This document shows, piece by piece, positions 38,209-46,684 of a stretch of DNA of 64,000 nucleotides. The stretch's first letter is position 1, and each line of letters starts with the position of its first letter. The position numbers were made by a program, and so were the translations under genes. Source of the stretch: Paenibacillus artemisiicola (lineage in GTDB: Bacteria > Bacillota > Bacilli > Paenibacillales > Paenibacillaceae). The DNA lies in NCBI RefSeq assembly GCF_017652985.1, contig NZ_JAGGDJ010000010.1, positions 62,001 to 126,000 on the forward strand, in the 5' to 3' direction. Under the pieces are notes generated by a model, which saw nothing but the letters and a program-made list of their open reading frames with translations, did no database searches and was not told the origin of the DNA.

Positions 38209-39513
38209 ATGGATTTGTTTACCTACCAAGAGGAGGAACGGCAGCCGCAGGCCAAGCTGCTCGCGGACCGGATGCGCCCCCAGACGATCGACGACTACAT
38301 CGGCCAGCGCGACGTCGTCGGTCCCGGCAAGCTGCTGCGACGAGCGATTGAAGGTGACCAAGTGTCTTCGATTCTGCTCTACGGCCCTCCGGGCTGCGGG
38401 AAGACGACGCTCGCGCATATTATCTCCCAACGGACGCAGGGCGAATTCGTGAAGCTGAACGCGGTCGAGGCCTCGGTCAAGGACGTCCGGGAGGTCATCG
38501 ATCGGGCCAAGCTGACCAAGTCGATGTACGGCCGCAAAACGATCCTGTTTCTCGACGAGGTGCACCGCTTCAACGCTTCCCGCCAGGATGCGCTGCTGCC
38601 GGCGGTCGAGCAAGGCATCATCGTGTTCATCGGCGCGACGACCGAGAATCCGTTCCATTACGTCAACGGGGCGCTGCTGTCCCGGTCGACGCTGTTCCAG
38701 CTCGAAGCCTTGACGCGGGAGGACGCGCTCGAAGCGATGCGCCGCGCGCTCGCCGATCCCGTCAAGGGGCTCGGCTTCATGAAGCTGCAGGTTGCCGAAG
38801 ACGCGCTGCGGCATATCGCGTCCATGGCGGGCGGCGATATCCGCAGGGCGCTGAACGCGCTGGAGCTGGCGGCGGTGACGACGCCGTCTCAGCCGGACGG
38901 AAGCGTCGCGATCACGCTCGAGGTCGCGGAGGAATCGATCCGCAAGCCGACGATCCGCGCCGACGAGTCGACGCAGTACGACGTCTTGTCGGCGTTCCAT
39001 AAGAGCATCAGAGGATCCAGCGACGCCGCGCTGTTCTGGTTCCTATACGCCGTCGAGAAGCTGGGCATGGACCCGATGACCTTCCTGCGCCGCCTCATCG
39101 TGGCGTGCAGCGAAGATATCGGGCTCGCCAACCCGCAGGCGATGGTGCAGGCCGTGACGGCGATGGACGCTTATCATAAGATCGGGTGGCCCGAAGCCAA
39201 ATACAACATCGCCCAGGCGATCCTGTTCGCGGTGGAGAGCCCCAAGTCCAACGCCGCCGCCGTGGCGATCGGCAACGTCATGTCGACGATCGAGAGCATC
39301 GGGAACGCCGAGGTGCCGCTGCATCTCCGCGACGCCCATTACAGCGGCGCCGCGAAGCTCGGCCACGTGGGTTACCTGTACCCGCACGATTATCCCGGCC
39401 ATTACGTGAAGCAGGCGTATCTCCCGGAACGGATCGTCCAAAAGAAATTCTATAGCGCGACCCAGCAGGGCATGGAGGACAAGATTCGACAAAATCAGGA
39501 GCGGCGCAAGTAG
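38209..39513 (+). CDS. rarA: Replication-associated recombination protein A (RarA/MgsA)
   Basis: AAA+ ATPase acting at stalled replication forks, related to RuvB and clamp-loader subunits. The 434 residues show LADRMRPQTIDDYIGQ (around 18-33), Walker A GPPGCGKTT (around 59-67), Walker B LFLDEVHRF, the sensor segment GATTENPFHYVN, and a C-terminal tetramerisation domain with HDYPGHYVKQAYLP. ATG 38209 follows AAAGGA; GTG 38200 is too close to that site. An extended -10 (TGGTATGAT) lies just upstream at about 38175-38183. Confidence 0.94.
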   Translation: MDLFTYQEEERQPQAKLLADRMRPQTIDDYIGQRDVVGPGKLLRRAIEGDQVSSILLYGPPGCGKTTLAHIISQRTQGEFVKLNAVEASVKDVREVIDRAKLTKSMYGRKTILFLDEVHRFNASRQDALLPAVEQGIIVFIGATTENPFHYVNGALLSRSTLFQLEALTREDALEAMRRALADPVKGLGFMKLQVAEDALRHIASMAGGDIRRALNALELAAVTTPSQPDGSVAITLEVAEESIRKPTIRADESTQYDVLSAFHKSIRGSSDAALFWFLYAVEKLGMDPMTFLRRLIVACSEDIGLANPQAMVQAVTAMDAYHKIGWPEAKYNIAQAILFAVESPKSNAAAVAIGNVMSTIESIGNAEVPLHLRDAHYSGAAKLGHVGYLYPHDYPGHYVKQAYLPERIVQKKFYSATQQGMEDKIRQNQERRK

Positions 39514-39715
39514 GCGATTTCGCTGCGTTGCCTTCATAAACGGTAGCAGGAGCGCGAAAACGGCGCATAAAAGGCGACCTTTACAGAATAAACATGAGTA
39601 AAACCCGATTTTCGGGCCAGAAGGTGGGATGGCGGCATTTGACGCAACGAGACCTGATCGTCTAATGTAGTATTATAAAAGAAGTTTATAATTTCATTCC
39701 CTGAAGGAGGTGCAC

Positions 39716-39772
39716 CTGTTAGTCGTGATCGCGGCTTTAGGCGCGAACGGCGAACAGGGAATCGTTGAGTAG
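39716..39772 (+). CDS. Possible 18-codon leader peptide upstream of the CNNM gene
   Basis: GAAGGAGGTG (39703-39711), the strongest ribosome-binding site in this leader, is not followed by a standard start of the large gene. In its place is a short frame that would begin at CTG 39716 (or GTG 39725) and end at TAG 39770-39772, overlapping the TTG start of the next gene. CTG starts are rare, so this is speculative. Confidence 0.25.
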   Translation: MLVVIAALGANGEQGIVE

Positions 39773-41126
39773 TGACCCGTTACCCATATTGTTGAGCTTT
39801 CTCTTAATTTTGGCGCTCGTGTTTTTGAACGGCTTTTTCGTCGCCGCCGAGTTCGCCATGGTCAAAGTGAGAAGCAGCCGGATCGACACGCTCGTCCAAG
39901 ACGGCAATCGCCGGGCGCGCTTCGCGTCCGCGCTCACGAACAATTTGGATGCGTATCTGTCGGCCTGTCAATTGGGCATCACGCTGGCTTCGCTTGGATT
40001 GGGCTGGGTAGGGGAACCTGCCATCGCGCATATTCTGGAGCCGCTGCTGGAGAAGCTGCATTTCAGTCCCGTCGCCATTTCGACGGTATCGTTCATCATC
40101 GCCTTTTCGTTGATTACCGTGTTTCACATCGTGCTCGGCGAGCTTGCGCCGAAGACGTACGCGATTCGCAAGTCGGAAACGGTGACGCTGTGGACGGCGT
40201 TTCCGCTGATGACGTTTTACAAAATCATGTACCCGTTTATTTTCCTGCTGAACGGCATGGCGAATCTCATGCTGAAGGCTTTCGGCATCGAGCCGGCCGC
40301 CGAACATGAATCGGCCCACACGGAAGAGGAAATCCGCATTCTCATGAAGGAGAGCCACAAGTCCGGATTGATCGACAATACGGAACTGACGCTCGTGGAC
40401 AACATTTTCGAGTTCGCCGAAACCCATGCCCGAGAAATCATGATTCCACGCACCGAGATGATCTGTCTGTACGCCAACCTGTCGTTCGAAGAGAATCGGG
40501 CGATCGCGCTCAAGGAAATGCATACCCGTTATCCCGTCTGCGACAAGGACAAAGACAACATTATCGGATTCATTCATATAAAAGACCTGCTCAAAGTGAC
40601 GAACCAAACGATTCACGACATCCGGCAGATTGCCCGTCCGATGACGACGGTGCCGGATTCCATGCATATCAGCTCGCTGTTGAAGCTGATGCAGAAGAAG
40701 AAGACGCAGATCGCCATTCTGATCGACGAATACGGCGGCACGTCGGGCTTGGTCACGCTGGAAGACATCATGGAAGAGATCGTCGGCGAGATTCAGGACG
40801 AATTCGACGAAGAGCGTCCCGACATCGAGCCGAAGGAAGACGGCACGCATTCCATCAACGGGATGATGCTGATCGAAGAAGTGAACAGCTATTTCGGCAC
40901 CGAGATCGGAAGCGACGATTACGACACGATCGGCGGGTGGATGTACGCCCAGATCGAGAATCCGCCGTCGGCGGGCCAGCGGATCGTCCATCCGGTCGGG
41001 TTCGAGTTCATCATCGAGGAAACGGATCATCTGCGCATCTCGCGGATTCAAATCCGCAAGCGGACGGTCGAGGAAGTCGAAGAAGAGCTGCTGCACGAGG
41101 TCGAAATGCAGGCCGAGACGGGTTAA
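39765..41126 (+). CDS. CNNM/HlyC-family transporter with CBS pair
   Basis: 453 residues annotated in relatives as hemolysin-family or PaeA/YhdP-type proteins, implicated in Mg2+ (or other cation) efflux. There is a DUF21 membrane domain (about 1-190, LALVFLNGFFVAAEFAMVKVRSSR), two CBS domains (about 205-330, around MIPRTEMICLY and YGGTSGLVTLEDIMEEIVGE), and a C-terminal CorC/HlyC domain (about 345-440). The start is TTG 39765, with only a weak AGGGA upstream; a much stronger ribosome-binding site lies 50 bases earlier. Confidence 0.88.
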   Translation: MSSDPLPILLSFLLILALVFLNGFFVAAEFAMVKVRSSRIDTLVQDGNRRARFASALTNNLDAYLSACQLGITLASLGLGWVGEPAIAHILEPLLEKLHFSPVAISTVSFIIAFSLITVFHIVLGELAPKTYAIRKSETVTLWTAFPLMTFYKIMYPFIFLLNGMANLMLKAFGIEPAAEHESAHTEEEIRILMKESHKSGLIDNTELTLVDNIFEFAETHAREIMIPRTEMICLYANLSFEENRAIALKEMHTRYPVCDKDKDNIIGFIHIKDLLKVTNQTIHDIRQIARPMTTVPDSMHISSLLKLMQKKKTQIAILIDEYGGTSGLVTLEDIMEEIVGEIQDEFDEERPDIEPKEDGTHSINGMMLIEEVNSYFGTEIGSDDYDTIGGWMYAQIENPPSAGQRIVHPVGFEFIIEETDHLRISRIQIRKRTVEEVEEELLHEVEMQAETG

Positions 41127-41184
41127 GCCCGCGGCGATCCGGAGCGTGCGTACCAAGCAATTAAAAATCGATAAATAAATAAAC

Positions 41185-41220
41185 AAAGAGGCGTTCGACT
41201 AATCGAACGCCTCTTTTCTT
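41185..41220. terminator. Bidirectional terminator between the CNNM gene and mnmA
   Basis: A perfect 14-bp stem, AAAGAGGCGTTCGA (41185-41198) with TCGAACGCCTCTTT (41203-41216), and a CTAA loop. T-rich on the plus side and A-rich before it, so it can serve both convergent genes. Confidence 0.92.
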
Positions 41221-41244
41221 TCCCGGATGTTGCGGTTCCGCCGC

Positions 41245-42372
<1,128 letters not shown>

Positions 42373-42419
42373 TCAGCCCTATTCCGTGTTTGAAGGCATG
42401 GCAGGGCGCTTAAGATTCT

Positions 42420-42448
42420 ATTGTAGCACACTTCTTGAATGATTTTCA
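42420..42448 (-). promoter_or_regulatory. Candidate promoter for mnmA
   Basis: On the minus strand TACAAT (complement of 42420-42425) has TGAAAA (complement of 42443-42448) 17 bases upstream. The -35 element is weak. Confidence 0.5.
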
Positions 42449-42522
42449 TGAAAGTGTCAACGAATTTTCAACATAATTGGCCGCGAGTATGTTAACATAG
42501 ATGTGATATGGGAATACCATGA

Positions 42523-42541
42523 ATTGTAATCTTTTTACAAT
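42523..42541. repeat. Dyad in the cymR leader
   Basis: ATTGTAA (42523-42529) and TTACAAT (42535-42541) form a perfect 7-bp inverted repeat with a 5-base spacer, 49 bases before the cymR start. A possible operator or leader hairpin. Confidence 0.5.
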
Positions 42542-42589
42542 CGCAACCTTTAAATAAGATATCGTCCCGTCGAAGAAGAGGTGTTCGAA

Positions 42590-43009
42590 TTGAAAATATC
42601 AACGAAAGGCCGTTACGGCCTGACGATCATGATGGAGCTCGCAGGCAAATTCGGCGAAGGTCCGACGTCGCTGAAGAGCATCGCGGAGCGCAACCAATTG
42701 TCGGAGCATTATTTGGAGCAGCTGATCGCGCCGCTGCGGAACGCGGGGCTCGTCAAGAGCATCCGCGGGGCTTACGGCGGCTATATTTTGTCGAAGGACC
42801 CGGCGCAGATTACGTCGGGGGACGTCATCCGCATTTTGGAAGGACCGATTTCGCCGGTCGATTTCACGGAGGAAGACGATCCGGCCAAGCGCAACCTGTG
42901 GCTGCGCATTCGCAACAGCATCGCGGAAGTACTGGATTCGACGACGCTTGCGGACCTCGTCACGTACAAGGAAGAGGTTCAGCAAGACTCCTATATGTTC
43001 TATATTTAA
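42590..43009 (+). CDS. cymR: Rrf2-family regulator CymR (cysteine metabolism)
   Basis: DNA-binding regulator of sulfur assimilation, which in Bacillus works in complex with CysK. The 139 residues start MKISTKGRYGLTIMMELA and have the winged-helix segment SIAERNQLSEHYLEQLIAPLRNAGLVKS (parts at 31-58), the wing RGAYGGY, and the C-terminal DSYMFYI. There are no cysteines, so it cannot carry the IscR-type Fe-S cluster, consistent with CymR. I chose TTG 42590, 6 bases from GAGGTG; GTG 42581 overlaps that site. Confidence 0.93.
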   Translation: MKISTKGRYGLTIMMELAGKFGEGPTSLKSIAERNQLSEHYLEQLIAPLRNAGLVKSIRGAYGGYILSKDPAQITSGDVIRILEGPISPVDFTEEDDPAKRNLWLRIRNSIAEVLDSTTLADLVTYKEEVQQDSYMFYI

Positions 43010-43022
43010 GGATGATTGCCTA

Positions 43023-44177
43023 ATGGTACGCATTTATTACGATCACGCGGCTTCGTCGCCGATGCATCCGGACGCCGCAGCGGCGATGATGGACGTCTAC
43101 GCGGGCGCGGGCGGCAACGCTTCGAGCACGCACGGCTTCGGCCGCGAGGCGCGGGCGGTGCTTAACCGGGCGAGGGACGCGATCTCCGCGGGCATCGGCT
43201 GCGCGCCGGCGGAGCTTGTCTTCACGAGCGGCGGGACCGAGAGCGACAACCTGGCGCTGATCGGAGCCGCCCGGGCCGCCCGCAAGCGCGGGAAATCCCA
43301 TATCATCACGAACGCGGCGGAGCATCATGCGGTGCTGCATGCCTGCGAGTTCCTGCAGCGGGAAGGCTTCGTCCTCACCGTGCTGCCGGTGGACGGGCAG
43401 GGGCTCGTCGCGGCCGCGGACGTGGAACGGGCAATGACGGACGATACCGCGCTCGTCAGCGTCATGTACGTCAACAACGAGACCGGAACGATTCAGCCGA
43501 TCGAGGACATCGGGGCGATCGTCCGGTCTCGAGGCGCTGTGTTTCATGTCGATGCCGTTCAGGCGCTCGGCGCGCTGCCGATCGAACTCCGCGAACTGCC
43601 CGTCGATCTCATGAGCTTCTCGGCTCACAAGATCAACGGGCCGCAAGGCGTCGGCGCGCTGTACGTGCGCAAAGGCACGCAGCTCGAACCGCTCCTTCAT
43701 GGCGGCTCTCAGGAACGGAAGAGAAGGCCGGGCACCGAAAACGCGGCAGGCATCGCGGGTTTCGCCGCCGCGTTTGAACGTTGTGTGAATTCGGCCGCGG
43801 AGAGGAAACCTTTCCTGGACAAGCTTCGTTATACTTGGATAGAACGGATGAAAACCATCGCCGGCGAGGAACGGGTCGTCGTGAACGGCCACCCCGGGCT
43901 GCATGCGCCGCATATCGTCAATCTCAGCTTTCTCGGAATCGGTTCGGAGACGATGCTGATGAATTTGGACTTGGCGGGCATCGCGGCTTCCAGCGGCTCC
44001 GCGTGCACCGCGGGAGCGCTCGAGCCTTCGCACGTGCTTCAGGCGATGGGCATCTCGCAAGAACGTCGCGATTCGGCCGTTCGATTTAGCTTCGGATTGG
44101 GGAATACTATGGAGGAACTCGAACTGGCGGCAAAAAAAGTTGAAACCTTTATGAGCCGCGTTCGTACTAATGCCTAG
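43023..44177 (+). CDS. Cysteine desulfurase (NifS/IscS family, YrvO-like)
   Basis: PLP enzyme that takes sulfur from cysteine for tRNA thiolation and Fe-S clusters. The 384 residues show the PLP lysine K203 in SFSAHKINGPQG, the cofactor contacts TSGGTESDN (68-76) and NAAEHHAV, and the persulfide cysteine C328 in SSGSACTAG. The neighbouring cymR and mnmA support a YrvO-like role feeding MnmA. It follows cymR by 13 bases, so the two are probably co-transcribed. Confidence 0.95.
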   Translation: MVRIYYDHAASSPMHPDAAAAMMDVYAGAGGNASSTHGFGREARAVLNRARDAISAGIGCAPAELVFTSGGTESDNLALIGAARAARKRGKSHIITNAAEHHAVLHACEFLQREGFVLTVLPVDGQGLVAAADVERAMTDDTALVSVMYVNNETGTIQPIEDIGAIVRSRGAVFHVDAVQALGALPIELRELPVDLMSFSAHKINGPQGVGALYVRKGTQLEPLLHGGSQERKRRPGTENAAGIAGFAAAFERCVNSAAERKPFLDKLRYTWIERMKTIAGEERVVVNGHPGLHAPHIVNLSFLGIGSETMLMNLDLAGIAASSGSACTAGALEPSHVLQAMGISQERRDSAVRFSFGLGNTMEELELAAKKVETFMSRVRTNA

Positions 44178-44191
44178 GAGGCTCCCAAACC

Positions 44192-44737
44192 TTGTTGCGA
44201 TTACAGCACCTGATTGGACTGCCTGTCATCGAAATGAACGCCGGCAAGCATGTCGGGCACGTGAAGGACGCGTGGTTCGACGAGCATTGGCAGCTCGGCG
44301 GCATCATTTTGGACGCCGGACGGCGCTTTCTGACATCGATGAAAGCCGTTCTGTGGAACGAAGTTCTGGTCTGCGGGGAAGACGCCGTGATCATTATGGA
44401 CGAAACATCCGTGAAGCGGACCAAACAAGCGGACGTGCAGCGCTCTTTTTTGACCGGAACCGTACGGTTGAAGGATTTACCCGTCATTACCGCTCATGGC
44501 GAACAACTTGGCCGCGTATCGGATGTTTATTTTAACGACTTACAGGGTACACAAATAATAGGCTATGAGTTGACGGACGGTTTCATAGCGGATATTATGG
44601 AAGGCCGCAAGTGGCTTCCCGCTCCGCTGCAAGCTGATGAAGTCATGCTTGGCAACGATGTAATTATAGTACCGGCCGGAAGCGAGGACAACCTGTCGCC
44701 GGTCGCGGGTTCAGAGACGGATATTAGGGAGAAATGA
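44192..44737 (+). CDS. PRC-barrel domain protein (YrrD-like)
   Basis: 181 residues with two PRC-barrel-like repeats (about 1-75, around IGLPVIEMNAGKHVGHVKD, and 90-165, around LPVITAHGEQLGRVSDVYF). PRC barrels are protein-interaction or RNA-processing modules; the role of this family is unknown. The start is TTG 44192 with AGGAGG (44176-44181) 10 bases upstream (TTG 44195 also possible). The position after the desulfurase is like yrrD in Bacillus, but recD2 is missing from between. Confidence 0.82.
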   Translation: MLRLQHLIGLPVIEMNAGKHVGHVKDAWFDEHWQLGGIILDAGRRFLTSMKAVLWNEVLVCGEDAVIIMDETSVKRTKQADVQRSFLTGTVRLKDLPVITAHGEQLGRVSDVYFNDLQGTQIIGYELTDGFIADIMEGRKWLPAPLQADEVMLGNDVIIVPAGSEDNLSPVAGSETDIREK

Positions 44738-44740
44738 GCT

Positions 44741-44935
44741 ATGAAATGCCCAAACTGCAGTTCTAAAGATATCGGTAAAATCGGATCCCATCAGTATTAT
44801 TGCTGGGGCTGTTTCATCGAATTGACGGTGAACGGCGAGAAAATGTCGGTGTATCAAGTGGAAGAGGACGGAACGCTGAGCTCGCTCGACGACTTGTTCT
44901 TCGAAGACGAAATGCCGCAAGTTCACGCGAACTGA
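44741..44935 (+). CDS. Small zinc-ribbon protein
   Basis: 64 residues with paired CxxC motifs, CPNC (3-6) and CWGC (21-24), separated by KDIGKIGSHQYY, forming a likely zinc ribbon, and an acidic C-terminal half (EEDGTLSSLDDLFFEDE). It resembles small conserved Bacillales proteins found between yrrD and the AI-2E-type permease. Function is unknown. It starts three bases after the PRC-barrel gene and ends at a terminator. Confidence 0.8.
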   Translation: MKCPNCSSKDIGKIGSHQYYCWGCFIELTVNGEKMSVYQVEEDGTLSSLDDLFFEDEMPQVHAN

Positions 44936-45243
44936 CGCGCGGAACCCAATTGTAAGAAGGACGGCCTTGAAGAAGGCCGTCTTTTTTGCGTTTGCCGAAA
45001 AAGAGCGTGAGCGGGAGCATGGTACGTATCGATTTGGGCGATGGGATGAAGATCAAGAAACCGGTGAAGACATGAACGGAAGCCTTCGGCGCGAAGGAAG
45101 GGGCGGCGGAAGCAAGAGCTTTCTTCCCGGGAGCGGGATGATTCCGGGAACTTGTACATATACTGTAGTACTAGGGATATCGACGCGGCTCGCGCGGGAG
45201 ACGCCGCGGTTCGCGCTAGCCGATTCAAGGGAGGGATACGGCC
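44936..45243. other. Intergenic stretch before the AI-2E-type permease
   Basis: It holds the terminator at 44960-44987 and a second dyad, TTCCCGG and CCGGGAA, around 45121-45152. Beyond that I see no convincing gene. An 18-codon frame starting at 45019 has poor ribosome-binding-site spacing. No clear promoter for the permease gene was found. Confidence 0.55.
44960..44987 (+). terminator. Rho-independent terminator after the zinc-ribbon gene
   Basis: GACGGCCTT (44960-44968), loop GAAG, AAGGCCGTC (44973-44981), then six T. Confidence 0.93.
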
Positions 45244-46314
45244 GTGGAACGGTTTACGAACAACCGGATATTTACATGGCTCGTCTATCTCATCTTGGGA
45301 CTGGCCGCCTTGTATTTGCTGCTGCTGCTCAAGCCGATCTTCATCCATATCTACGTGTTTTTGCGGGCGGTGCTGGCGCCTTTCCTGATCGCGATGATCA
45401 TCTCGTACGTGCTGAATCCCATCGTCAGCATGCTTCACGAACGCAAAGTGCCCCGCACGATGGCCGTGCTGCTGATCTATGCCGTGTTTTGCGCGGCGCT
45501 CACCGTCATTCTGATGAATGCCATTCCCATGTTTCTGGAGCAGCTGCAGGAGCTGAACCGCCATATGCCGGACTTGACGATGAAAGCGCAGAATATCGTC
45601 GACGACTTCAACAATTCGTCGTTCCTGCCGGAGAGCATCCGCTCGGGCATCAATAAATCGCTGTTCAAGCTGGAGAAACAGGGCTCGGACGCCATCTTCA
45701 GCTTCATTAACAATATCGGGGCGATGCTGAACGTCGTGTTCATCGCGTTCATCATTCCGTTCCTCGCCTTCTATATCCTAAAGGATTTCGAAGTGTTCGA
45801 GCGGACGCTGCTGACCTACGTCCCCAAGCCGCACCGCAAGCATGCGGTCCGCCTGCTGAAAGACATCGACAACGCGCTCGGAAGCTACATCCGCGGTCAA
45901 TTCCTCGTTTGCGTCATCGTCGGCACGCTCGCGTACGTCGGCTACCTCATCATTGGGATGCCGTATCCGCTGCTGCTTGCCAGCGTCGTCGCCGTGACGA
46001 ACATCATTCCGTACCTGGGCCCGTTCTTCGGGGCAGCCCCGGCGCTCGTCATGGCCTCGACCGTCTCGGTTAAAATGATGCTGATGGTGGTCATCGTGAA
46101 CACCGTCTGCCAAATTCTCGAGGGCAACGTCGTGTCGCCGCAGGTCGTCGGACGGACGCTGCATATGCACCCGCTGTCGATCATCTTCGCGCTGCTGGTC
46201 GGCGGAGAAATCGCGGGGATCGTCGGCATGATTTTAGCCGTTCCGATCTTCGCCGCGCTCAAAGTCATCGTGCAGCATATTTTCGCGTATTACGTCCGGA
46301 GGAAGACGATTTGA
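45244..46314 (+). CDS. AI-2E-family (PerM-type) membrane transporter
   Basis: 356 residues with about eight hydrophobic segments and the family layout: two N-terminal helices with LAPFLIAMIISYVLNPIV (about 45-62), a soluble helical region (90-145), and the C-terminal helices with TNIIPYLGPFFGAAPA and GNVVSPQVVGRTLHMHPL. Despite the family name, most members are not AI-2 exporters, and some are Na+/H+ antiporters. GTG 45244 has GGGAGGG upstream. It lies directly before alaS, as yrrI does in Bacillus. The alaS promoter overlaps its stop codon. Confidence 0.9.
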   Translation: MERFTNNRIFTWLVYLILGLAALYLLLLLKPIFIHIYVFLRAVLAPFLIAMIISYVLNPIVSMLHERKVPRTMAVLLIYAVFCAALTVILMNAIPMFLEQLQELNRHMPDLTMKAQNIVDDFNNSSFLPESIRSGINKSLFKLEKQGSDAIFSFINNIGAMLNVVFIAFIIPFLAFYILKDFEVFERTLLTYVPKPHRKHAVRLLKDIDNALGSYIRGQFLVCVIVGTLAYVGYLIIGMPYPLLLASVVAVTNIIPYLGPFFGAAPALVMASTVSVKMMLMVVIVNTVCQILEGNVVSPQVVGRTLHMHPLSIIFALLVGGEIAGIVGMILAVPIFAALKVIVQHIFAYYVRRKTI

Positions 46315-46340
46315 CAGCGCATGCAGTTTCCTGATATTCT
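46311..46340 (+). promoter_or_regulatory. SigmaA promoter for the alaS T-box transcript
   Basis: Perfect TTGACA (46311-46316), overlapping the stop codon of the preceding gene, an 18-base spacer and TATTCT (46335-46340). Confidence 0.78.
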
Positions 46341-46346
46341 GATTCT

Positions 46347-46652
46347 ATCTAGGTCAATCGCATGATATGAAAACGTGGATGGAACCGAAGTACGCCATAG
46401 ACCGCCACCCAGAGAAAGAATTTCTTCGCGCTTCGCAAGAGGAGCGCGTCGGCTGAGAAAATTCTAAGGGCGAAGGATGGCCGAACGCTGGTTCCGGAGT
46501 GCGAACGAACTTCGCCGGGTGGACCCGTTACCGTTCTGATAAGGAGATTGTTTGGCCGCATGCGGCGCCGTTCCGGCGATCGCGCGCGCGGGCGAATGAT
46601 AACCAGGGTGGTACCGCGAACGATTCGTCCCTGTTTTTAGGGGCGTTTTTTT
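46347..46652 (+). promoter_or_regulatory. T-box leader of alaS
   Basis: tRNA(Ala)-sensing riboswitch. Stem I strands GGAACCGAAGTA (around 46381-46392) and GAACGCTGGTTCC (around 46483-46495) pair through GGAACC/GGTTCC. In the specifier loop the pattern GAAC-GCT-G presents GCT, an alanine codon. The T-box AGGGTGGTACCGCG is at 46605-46618. The terminator CGTCCCT/AGGGGCG (46626-46645) is followed by a T run to 46652. Confidence 0.93.
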
Positions 46653-46684
46653 ATTTTCATTTGACAATGTGGAGGCTGAACCGA

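Noticed and set aside
45019..45075. 18-codon frame MVRIDLGDGMKIKKPVKT, whose start looks like the small DUF951 family
   Set aside because: The family's following conserved residues (KKPHPCG and later cysteines) are absent in this and the next frames, and the ribosome-binding-site spacing is poor. Probably chance.
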